A DNA stretch of 19,744 nt from HRBIN29 sp034431815 (GTDB lineage: Bacteria; Chloroflexota; Dehalococcoidia; Tepidiformales; Tepidiformaceae): contig DAOUCS010000073.1 in the NCBI GenBank assembly GCA_034431815.1, forward strand, positions 1-19,744, written 5' to 3'. The number at the start of each line of letters is the position of its first letter. Positions within the stretch are counted from its first letter, which is position 1. The notes beneath the pieces were generated by a model. The model was given only the letters and a program-made list of their open reading frames with translations. It did no database searches and was not told the origin of the DNA. The position numbers and the translations under genes are program-made. Positions 14,578-19,744 of the stretch are shown piece by piece.

Positions 14578-16206
14578 GTGACTATCCCCGCAATCGGCGA
14601 GGCGCTCGACGGGAAGCGGATGCGGGAGCTCTTCCGGGCGGCCGCCGAACATCTGCGCGCCCGCGCGTCCGCCATCGACGCGATCAATGTCTACCCGGTC
14701 CCCGATGGCGACACCGGAAGCAACATGGCAGCGACGCTGGCGGAGGCCGTCTCCTTCGCCGAACACGAACGGAGCGAGCGTGCAGGGGACGTCCTGCGCG
14801 CCGTCGCGCGGGGGGCTCTGTACGGAGCCCGCGGAAATTCGGGCGTGATCCTCTCGCAGGCGCTGCGCGGATTCGCCGAGGGGGTTGTAGGGTACGAAAC
14901 GCTCGACGCGAGGGCGGTAGCCGAGGCCTTCACGCGGGCGGCCGCTTCGGCGTACGCGGCCGTCGCCGAGCCGGTCGAAGGCACGATGCTCACCGTACTC
15001 CGCGCCGCAGCCGATGCCGCCCGGCAAGCGTGCGCCGGGCTCCCGAGCGGGGGTGCGGGCGCGGGCTGCGAGCCGGTGTTCGCTGCCGCCCTCGCCAGCG
15101 CCGAGGCCGCGGAAGCGTCGACGCCCGACTTACTCCCCGTGCTGCGGGAGGCAGGCGTTCCCGACGCCGGGGGCGAGGGCGTGTGCACGATGCTGCGCGC
15201 GTTCTACGCCGAACTGACCGGCAGGCCGATCGAGCGAGAGCCCGAGCTTCCGCGGCTCGAGCTGCGGCCGGGCGACCACGGGGGCGAGTTCGGATTCTGC
15301 ACCGAGTTCCTCCTGCAGCGCGCCGAGGCCCCGCTCGCCGCCCCTGCCATCCGCGACACGCTGCGGAAGGCCGGCGGACGCTCCGTCGTCGTCGTGGGCG
15401 ACGCAGACGCCGTCCACGTGCACGTCCATGCCGACGACCCGGGTGTCATGGTCGCTGCCTGCGAGGCCTTCGGCACCGTCTCGCGTCTGAAGGCAGAAGA
15501 CATGACCGCGCAGCACCGCCGTTTCGCCGAAGCAGGGAGCGGCGCCACAGCGGCGGTGGCGCTCTTAGCCTTCAGCCCGAGCCGCACTTTCGACGACATC
15601 TTCCGTAGCCTGGGAGCCGAGCCCATCCGGCTCGACCCCTTGACCAAGCCCGCGGTGCGGGAGATCGTCGAGGCGGCCGAGCGCCTGCAGCGGCCCGACG
15701 TGATCGTGCTGCCGAACCACAAGAACGTGGTGATGGCCGCGCAGCAAGCGGCCGAGCTGTCGCGCCGCGCCACCCTCCACGTCGTACCGGCGAAGAGCGT
15801 CCCCCAGGGGATCGCCGCCGCCGTCGCCTTCGATCCGGAGCTGCCTGTCCGGGAGTCCCTCGGCCGGATGCAGTCGGCCGCAGAAGCCGTGCGCACAGTC
15901 GAGGTGACCACGGCGACCCAGTCTCGGACGCTGGGGGGCATCGAGGTCCGGCCCAACGACGCTATCGCCCTCGTGGACGACGAGCTGGTGGCCGCGACGA
16001 GGGACCCCATCGATGCGCTGCTGGCCGGGCTTGAGGCCGCCGGGGCACCGCAGGCCGAGCTGGTAACCGTCTATGCCGGCGACGGCGTGAACGAGGAAAC
16101 GCTCGCGCAAGTGAAGGAGCGAATTCGCGAGCGTTTCCCCGAGGCCGAGAACGAAGTACACCGCACGGGGCAGCCGCTGTACCCGTTCATCGCGTCCGTG
16201 GAGTGA
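14578..16206 (+). CDS. fakA: Fatty acid kinase catalytic subunit FakA (DAK2/YloV family)
   Basis: FakA transfers phosphate from ATP to FakB-bound fatty acid, making acyl phosphate for phospholipid synthesis. The 542-residue protein has an N-terminal DhaL kinase domain (about 14-207), with NVYPVPDGDTGSNM (37-50) carrying the Mg-binding Asp43 and Asp45, and GARGNSGVILSQ (83-94). A middle domain has GFCTEF with Cys241 and the HVHVH run (280-284), matching the Cys/His zinc site described for Staphylococcus FakA (from memory). A C-terminal DegV-like fold has ATTAT-type VTTATQSRTLGG (443-454). I chose GTG 14578, which has GAGGTG 8 nt upstream and leads into TIPAIGEALDGKRMREL. The in-frame frame from 14434 crosses rpmB. 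It overlaps the MFS gene by 20 bp at its end. Confidence 0.93.
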   Translation: MTIPAIGEALDGKRMRELFRAAAEHLRARASAIDAINVYPVPDGDTGSNMAATLAEAVSFAEHERSERAGDVLRAVARGALYGARGNSGVILSQALRGFAEGVVGYETLDARAVAEAFTRAAASAYAAVAEPVEGTMLTVLRAAADAARQACAGLPSGGAGAGCEPVFAAALASAEAAEASTPDLLPVLREAGVPDAGGEGVCTMLRAFYAELTGRPIEREPELPRLELRPGDHGGEFGFCTEFLLQRAEAPLAAPAIRDTLRKAGGRSVVVVGDADAVHVHVHADDPGVMVAACEAFGTVSRLKAEDMTAQHRRFAEAGSGATAAVALLAFSPSRTFDDIFRSLGAEPIRLDPLTKPAVREIVEAAERLQRPDVIVLPNHKNVVMAAQQAAELSRRATLHVVPAKSVPQGIAAAVAFDPELPVRESLGRMQSAAEAVRTVEVTTATQSRTLGGIEVRPNDAIALVDDELVAATRDPIDALLAGLEAAGAPQAELVTVYAGDGVNEETLAQVKERIRERFPEAENEVHRTGQPLYPFIASVE

Positions 16207-17875
16207 CGTCGGCCCCGCTGGGGATGGATTCGGAAGCAGCAGGGGGCGCCTCTGCCGGCGGCAGCGAGCCCTCCGGGGCAGCGCCGGGCGCGTGCACGCG
16301 GCGCAGCGGCATTCCCCGGAGGGCGAGCGTCATTCCGAGGCAGAGGAGCGCGAACACCGCCGCGATGGAAAAGATGTGCCGGACCGCGATCGCCACCGCT
16401 TCCTGCTGTGCACCAACGGCGAGCTCAAGCAGCGCCTCGCCTCCGGGCAGCTGGCGGAGCTGGTCGAGCACCATGCCGTACCGGCGAGCGTCGAGGGCGA
16501 GCGTGGGGTCATCGAACTGGCGGACGACCGGTCCCGGCAGCGCCGCCCGGGCATCGGTGGTGAGCTGCTCCGCAAAGGCGCTGCGGTACCTCGTGGCCAG
16601 CACCGAGCCGAAGATCGCCGTCCCGATGACGCCGCCGATCTGGCGGAAGAACTGGCTGGCGCTGGTGGCCACCCCCAGGTGGCGGTAGTCGACGGCGTTC
16701 TGGACGGCCACCGACATCGTCGGGAGGACGAGGCCGAACCCGAATCCGGTGATGACCATGAAGGCGCTCACGTGCCAGCGCGGCATCCCGACGTCGACGG
16801 TCCGCAGGAGCATGATGCCCGTGAAGAGGAGCACGCCCCCAGTGATGGCGATGAACTTGTAGCGCCCGATGCGGGCCATGATGTTCCCGCCGATGATGCT
16901 CGCGGTGAGAACCCCCAGCGACTGGGGTGTGGTGATGACCCCGGAGGCTGTGGCAGAGGCTCCCAGAGACGTCTGCACGAACGTGGGGAGGTAGGCGATC
17001 GAGCCGAACATCGACAAGCCGACGAAGAACACCACCAGGTTCGTGACCGTGAACTCCCGGTTCCGGAAGAGGTAGAGCGGCACCATCGGGTCGGGATGCC
17101 GGAGTTCCTGAACCACGAAGACGCCGAGCAGCGCGGCCGATGCCACGAGGAGCGAGACGATGGTGACCGAGTCCCACGCGTACTGGTCGCCCGCCCAAAC
17201 AAAGGCGAGGAGCATCATGACCGAGGCAGCCGCGAGCAGGGCCGCGCCCACGTAGTCGATCGCGCGGTGTTCGCCGAGACGGCCGCCGGGGAGGTTGCGC
17301 CAAATGGCAGGAAGAGCGACCAGTCCGACGGGTACGTTGACGTAGAAAATCCACCGCCAGCCGACATGGTCGGTAATAAGCCCGCCGACGCTTGGCCCGA
17401 CGATGCTCGCCAGAGAGAACGTGCCCGTGAAGAGACCCATGTAGCGGCCGCGTTCGGCCGGCGCGAAGAGGTCGCCCGTCGTCGCGAAGATGGTGGCGAA
17501 CATGACGCCGCCGCCGATCCCCTGGAGCGCGCGAAAGGCGATGAGGGAGAGCATGTCGGGCGCAGCGCCGCAGGCTGCCGAGCCGGCCATGAAGAGCAGG
17601 ATGCCCGCCATGAGGAACCGTTTCCGCCCGTAGGTGTCCGACAGCTTGCCGACCAGGGGGACGACGACCGTGGACGAGAGCATGTACGCGGTGAAGACCC
17701 AGGCGAGGAGAGAGAAGCCGCCCAGCTCGGAGACGATGCGCGGGATTGCGGTGGAGACGATGGTCTGGTCCAGCGCCCCCATGAAGAGGGAAACCATCAG
17801 GGAGAAGATGAGCAGCCACTTCTCCCGGCGCCCGAGGGTCTGCGAGAGGGGCTGCCGCGGAGGGGCGTTCAACAT
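16187..17875 (-). CDS. MFS multidrug efflux transporter, DHA2 (EmrB/QacA) family
   Basis: This 562-residue protein has the expected 14 membrane segments and the DHA2 motifs. LDQTIVSTAIPRIVSELGG (35-53) is motif D1, GKLSDTYGRKR (76-86) is motif A, and the IVGPSVGGLITDHVGWRWIF region (158-177) contains motif C. Such proteins pump lipophilic drugs or cations out using the proton gradient; the substrate cannot be predicted. ATG 17875 is preceded by an ideal AGGGAGG site 6 nt away. It has its own promoter and an inverted repeat near the predicted transcription start, so it is probably separately regulated from rplS. No regulator gene sits beside it. A long antisense ORF covers the gene but is a high-G+C shadow. 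Confidence 0.92.
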   Translation of the reverse strand: MLNAPPRQPLSQTLGRREKWLLIFSLMVSLFMGALDQTIVSTAIPRIVSELGGFSLLAWVFTAYMLSSTVVVPLVGKLSDTYGRKRFLMAGILLFMAGSAACGAAPDMLSLIAFRALQGIGGGVMFATIFATTGDLFAPAERGRYMGLFTGTFSLASIVGPSVGGLITDHVGWRWIFYVNVPVGLVALPAIWRNLPGGRLGEHRAIDYVGAALLAAASVMMLLAFVWAGDQYAWDSVTIVSLLVASAALLGVFVVQELRHPDPMVPLYLFRNREFTVTNLVVFFVGLSMFGSIAYLPTFVQTSLGASATASGVITTPQSLGVLTASIIGGNIMARIGRYKFIAITGGVLLFTGIMLLRTVDVGMPRWHVSAFMVITGFGFGLVLPTMSVAVQNAVDYRHLGVATSASQFFRQIGGVIGTAIFGSVLATRYRSAFAEQLTTDARAALPGPVVRQFDDPTLALDARRYGMVLDQLRQLPGGEALLELAVGAQQEAVAIAVRHIFSIAAVFALLCLGMTLALRGMPLRRVHAPGAAPEGSLPPAEAPPAASESIPSGADVTPRTR

Positions 17876-17907
17876 CGAAGGCCTCCCTGAGGTGCGTCAA
17901 CAGTGAC

Positions 17908-17943
17908 GGGCCGAGACGGGCTCGGTGAGCACCGCCTCGGCCC
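17908..17943. repeat. Inverted repeat between rplS and the MFS gene, candidate operator or terminator
   Basis: GGGCCGAG (17908-17915) and CTCGGCCC (17936-17943) are perfect 8-bp complements. Within the loop CGGT (17923-17926) and ACCG (17931-17934) form a second stem around GAGC. It lies 44 nt after the rplS stop and 20 nt before the MFS ribosome site. The predicted MFS transcription start falls at its outer edge, so a repressor bound here could block initiation. No T-run marks it as an intrinsic terminator. Confidence 0.5.
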
Positions 17944-17945
17944 GA

Positions 17946-17973
17946 AGGATACTCGATGGTTAGCGCTAGGCAA
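17946..17973 (-). promoter_or_regulatory. Promoter of the MFS transporter (TTGCCT - 16 nt - TATCCT)
   Basis: On the minus strand TTGCCT (17973-17968) and TATCCT (17951-17946) are separated by 16 nt, a sigma70-like pair and the only good -35/-10 pair seen in this window. Transcription would start near 17939, within the inverted repeat that follows. Confidence 0.55.
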
Positions 17974-17986
17974 ACTGCTTCGCGGC

Positions 17987-18331
17987 TTACCGCTTCTCCT
18001 TGATGCGCGCCGCCCGGCCAGTCAGCTTCCGGAGGTAGTACAGGTTCTTGCGTCGAACCTTCCCCTTGCGGACCACCTCGATCTTGTCGATGCGCGGGCT
18101 GAAGAGCGGCCAGGTGCGTTCGACGCCGACCCCGCTCGCGATCTTCCGCACCGTGAAGGTGGAGGCGAGGCCCTTCCGCCGTTTCCGGATGACGACGCCC
18201 TCGAAGACCTGAATGCGCTCCCGGTTGCCTTCGATGACCTTGGCGTGGACGCGGACCGTGTCCCCGGTCGAGAAATCGGGCAGGTCGGGGCGAGGCGGCG
18301 ATTCCACCAGCGCGTCGAGTTCGTAGGACAT
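17987..18331 (-). CDS. rplS: 50S ribosomal protein L19
   Basis: L19 sits at the interface of the ribosomal subunits. The 114-residue protein has FSTGDTVRVHAKVIEGNRER (20-39), QVFEGVVIRKR (41-51), FTVRKIASGVGVERTWPLFSP (59-79) and the C-terminal GKVRRKNLYYLRKLTGRAARI (90-110), all classic. I chose ATG 18331 (MSYELDAL), preceded by GAAGGGA. A TTG at 18358 would add nine residues and sits only 2 nt after a -10 box, so it is unlikely. In many bacteria rplS follows trmD/rimM; here those genes are not seen, and DUF190-crcB-dut lie upstream instead. Confidence 0.97.
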   Translation of the reverse strand: MSYELDALVESPPRPDLPDFSTGDTVRVHAKVIEGNRERIQVFEGVVIRKRRKGLASTFTVRKIASGVGVERTWPLFSPRIDKIEVVRKGKVRRKNLYYLRKLTGRAARIKEKR

Positions 18332-18360
18332 GGCGGGAATCCCTTCAGCGTGTGCCAACC

Positions 18361-18366
18361 ATGCTA
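18361..18366 (-). promoter_or_regulatory. Candidate -10 box (TAGCAT) of rplS
   Basis: Minus-strand TAGCAT lies 29 nt before the rplS ATG, giving a leader of about 22 nt that includes the GAAGGGA ribosome site. The same hexamer occurs before rpmB, the other ribosomal protein gene here. No strong -35 is visible. Confidence 0.42.
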
Positions 18367-18379
18367 GGGGTCCGGCGAG

Positions 18380-18760
18380 CTACATGCCATCGTCGCCGTC
18401 GGCCCCGGCGGCGCGGGCGCCGCTCTCGTTGCCGTGGCGGTAGAAATGCACTTCCACCCGCTCGAGCGTGGCGAGCCCCTGAGGCACCATCGCCTCCACC
18501 TCCGGAAGGAAGGCGCGGATTTTCTCCGCCGTGTCGACGAACTCGACGAGGATAGGGAGGTCGAGGGAGAGGCGCTCGATCTTCGCCGTGTGGATGCGAG
18601 AGGCAGCGCCGTAACCGGCCAGGCCGCGAATCACGGTGCAGCCGGCGAGCCCGAACTCGCGTGCGCGGAGCATCAGCGCCTCCCAGGTGGGCCGCCCGCG
18701 GAAGCGGTCGCTCTCGCCGAGGAAGACGCGCAGCAGCAGCCCTTCGCCGGCCAGCTCCAT
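18380..18760 (-). CDS. DUF190 family protein, partner of the CrcB fluoride exporter
   Basis: This 126-residue soluble protein has the DUF190 pattern: LLLRVFLGESDRFRGRPTWE (8-27), AREFGLAGCTVIRGLAGYG (33-51), SRIHTAKIERLSLDLPILV (54-72) and VDTAEKIRAFLPEVE (75-89). DUF190 has a ferredoxin-like, PII-like fold and no proven biochemical activity. It is often found next to crcB. Here it starts 10 nt after the crcB stop with GGTGAGG as the ribosome site, so the two are co-transcribed. The last 15 or so residues (Gly/Ala/Asp-rich) look like an unstructured tail. The ORF extension back to 18862 belongs to the crcB shadow; ATG 18760 gives the family N-terminus. Confidence 0.9.
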   Translation of the reverse strand: MELAGEGLLLRVFLGESDRFRGRPTWEALMLRAREFGLAGCTVIRGLAGYGAASRIHTAKIERLSLDLPILVEFVDTAEKIRAFLPEVEAMVPQGLATLERVEVHFYRHGNESGARAAGADGDDGM

Positions 18761-18770
18761 CGCCCTCACC

Positions 18771-19142
18771 TTACAGCAGCCTGGCGAGGGCGGAACCAAC
18801 CCCCACCCCTGCCAGGCCGAAGAGCACGCTGGCGATGACGTTCGCGGCGGCGCGCAGAACATCGAGTTCCCTCGCCAGCTCGAAGGTTTCCCAGCCGAAG
18901 GTGCTGAACGTGGTGTAGCTCCCTAGAAACCCGACCATCAGGAAGGCGCGCGCTTCGCGGGAGAGCAGCTCCCGTTCGAAGGCGAGCGTGGCGAGGAAGC
19001 CGATAGCGAGGCATCCGCTGAGGTTCACGGCGAGCGTTCCCCAAGGAAACCCGGGGCCGGAGAGGTCCTGCACTTTGCCCTGGAGGTAGTACCGCGCCGG
19101 GGCGCCGAGCACTGCCCCCGCCACGATGTAGAGGTAGATCAC
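18771..19142 (-). CDS. crcB: Fluoride ion exporter CrcB/Fluc
   Basis: CrcB is a small dual-topology channel that expels fluoride. The 123-residue protein has four membrane segments (about 3-20, 35-55, 66-88 and 98-120). It has ARYYL (16-20), GTLAVNLSGC with pore Asn40 (35-44), and GFLGSYTTFSTF (71-82) with the Phe residues of the fluoride track. The start is GTG at 19142 overlapping the dut stop (GTGA). The window ORF back to 19628 is only an out-of-frame read of dut. One gene is present, so a homodimer is expected. I saw no fluoride riboswitch in front of dut or crcB. Confidence 0.95.
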   Translation of the reverse strand: MIYLYIVAGAVLGAPARYYLQGKVQDLSGPGFPWGTLAVNLSGCLAIGFLATLAFERELLSREARAFLMVGFLGSYTTFSTFGWETFELARELDVLRAAANVIASVLFGLAGVGVGSALARLL

Positions 19143-19570
19143 CGGCCGGTGCTCCCGTGCCCGCCGGTGCCGCGGGCGGTTGCCGCCAGCTGGTCTGCCA
19201 CTTCGAAGCTGACGTCGGCCAGCCGCGTGACCACGAGCTGGGCGATGCGGTCTCCGTCGCGAACGGTGTAGCGGATATCGGGCGACGTCGTGTATAGCGT
19301 CACGAGGATCTCGCCCCGGTAGTCGGAATCGATGGTGCCGATGGCAGCGATGACTCCCTGTCGGGCGAGGCCGCTGCGAGGACGCACTTGCACGTCGAAT
19401 CCCGGCGGCGCCTCGATGGCGATGCCCGTCGGCACCAGCACGGGTACCTGCGTGATCTCGAGCTCGGCGCCACCCGTGCACGCGAAGAGGTCGAATCCGC
19501 TGCTCCCCTCGGTGGCACGAACCGGCAGCCTCGCGCCGGACCTGAGCAGCTGGACACGGATCGTCGCCAC
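19139..19570 (-). CDS. dut: Deoxyuridine 5'-triphosphate nucleotidohydrolase (dUTPase)
   Basis: Dut hydrolyses dUTP to dUMP and pyrophosphate, which prevents uracil in DNA and supplies the dTMP precursor. The 143-residue trimeric-type protein has motif 1 SSGFDLFA (23-30), motif 2 RPRSGLA (63-69), motif 3 IGTIDSDYRGEI (77-88) with catalytic Asp81, motif 4 GDRIAQLVV (106-114) and motif 5 RGTGGHGSTG (133-142). In motif 5 His138 replaces the usual Phe stacking on the base; Mycobacterium dUTPase also has His there. The start is GTG at 19570; an in-frame TAG lies just upstream, so no longer version exists. A TAGGAT box lies 9 nt before it. crcB follows with a 4-bp overlap. Confidence 0.97.
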   Translation of the reverse strand: MATIRVQLLRSGARLPVRATEGSSGFDLFACTGGAELEITQVPVLVPTGIAIEAPPGFDVQVRPRSGLARQGVIAAIGTIDSDYRGEILVTLYTTSPDIRYTVRDGDRIAQLVVTRLADVSFEVADQLAATARGTGGHGSTGR

Positions 19571-19579
19571 CGCGGCACC

Positions 19580-19585
19580 ATCCTA
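19580..19585 (-). promoter_or_regulatory. Candidate -10 box (TAGGAT) of dut-crcB-DUF190
   Basis: Minus-strand TAGGAT lies 9 nt before the dut GTG, which would give a nearly leaderless transcript. AGGA within it might instead be a ribosome site. It is the same hexamer as before radA. Confidence 0.38.
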
Positions 19586-19671
19586 CCCAGTCGGACCATG
19601 GGGACAAGCCGCACCGACGGAACCTCATGCTCTTCTCATCTGCCCGTGGGAGTGTAACGCACGAGAGTTCG

Positions 19672-19678
19672 AAGGAGG
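19672..19678 (+). promoter_or_regulatory. Strong ribosome binding site (AAGGAGG)
   Basis: AAGGAGG lies 6 nt before the ATG at 19685, an ideal spacing, and decides the start of the partial last gene. A weak TGTAAC box at 19653-19658 is a possible -10. The rest of the 114-bp divergent gap to dut shows nothing further. Confidence 0.7.
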
Positions 19679-19684
19679 CATTCC

Positions 19685-19744
19685 ATGGACACCAACGCGG
19701 GCCACGCGGAGCACGATCGCCACGACGACGGTCTTCAGGCAGAC
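19685..19744 (+). CDS. Unidentified protein, N-terminal 20 residues only (truncated by window edge)
   Basis: The visible translation is MDTNAGHAEHDRHDDGLQAD, and the frame stays open to the right edge. It is polar and rich in His and Asp, with no hydrophobic start. The His/Asp-rich tail could precede a membrane protein or metal-handling protein, but nothing identifies the family. Confidence in it being a gene rests on the excellent AAGGAGG site and the divergent arrangement with dut. Confidence 0.65.
   Translation, partial: MDTNAGHAEHDRHDDGLQAD

Noticed and set aside
16292..17890. 532-codon open frame antisense to the MFS gene
   Set aside because: Very charged, Glu/Asp/His/Arg-rich translation mirrors the hydrophobic codons of a membrane protein; a known shadow effect.
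17902..17907. TTGACG on the minus strand before the MFS gene as a -35 box
   Set aside because: The matching -10 would fall on the ribosome site and start codon, and no TANNNT is there.
19571..19684. Possible fluoride riboswitch near the dut-crcB operon
   Set aside because: I could not find the conserved GGNGAUGG...pseudoknot pattern on the minus strand before dut.
1..19744. Mobile elements, CRISPR, tRNA, toxin-antitoxin or defence genes
   Set aside because: No direct repeat array, transposase, integrase, nuclease or defence motif was seen; the gene content is core chromosome.

Overview
This window is a compact, high-G+C (about two thirds by eye) stretch of bacterial chromosome, almost entirely core housekeeping genes. 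No rRNA, tRNA, CRISPR array, insertion sequence, phage gene or toxin gene was seen. A complete mreB-mreC-mreD-mrdA-rodA elongasome operon points to a rod-shaped, peptidoglycan-bearing bacterium. I infer a Chloroflexota-like organism (Thermomicrobia or Dehalococcoidia type) from the high G+C, the RecG with a long N-terminal extension, the zinc-ribbon L28 and several -10 boxes that sit right at start codons. This is inference from memory, roughly 50% sure; a deep-branching actinobacterium-like lineage is the main alternative.

Layout. Positions 1-1120 (minus): end of a histidine biosynthesis operon, hisH followed by the start of hisA, which runs off the left edge and appears to begin with a CTG codon. 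Positions 1161-8842 (plus): DNA ligase ligA, then a tight cell-shape operon mreBCD-mrdA-rodA. Positions 8808-13521 (minus): degV/fakB-like, recG and radA, so DNA repair genes coupled to a fatty-acid-binding protein gene. Positions 13601-14290 (plus): rpe. Positions 14277-14489 (minus): rpmB. Positions 14578-16206 (plus): fakA (DhaL/DegV-fold fatty acid kinase), which with the nearby DegV protein could form a complete FakA-FakB fatty acid kinase. Positions 16187-19570 (minus): dut-crcB-DUF190, rplS, and a 14-TM drug-efflux-type MFS transporter with its own promoter. Position 19685 on: start of a histidine-rich, unidentified plus-strand protein.

How it works together. MreB filaments, MreC/MreD, the transpeptidase PBP2 and the SEDS glycosyltransferase RodA form the lateral wall synthesis machine. 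LigA, RecG and RadA serve replication and recombination, and Dut keeps uracil out of DNA. CrcB exports fluoride, with DUF190 as its usual neighbour. FakA/FakB would activate free fatty acids to acyl phosphate for phospholipid synthesis.

The most unusual features are in gene architecture, not gene content. Genes are packed with 4-bp ATGA/GTGA/CTGA overlaps. Three convergent pairs overlap tail-to-tail, two of them with strong hairpins covering the stop codons. Several starts lie only 6-10 nt after a TANNNT -10 box with no -35 or clear ribosome binding site, which suggests leaderless transcripts. The rpmB/fakA divergent pair shares a symmetric -10 heptamer. I did not find a convincing undescribed multi-gene system, and I say so plainly.
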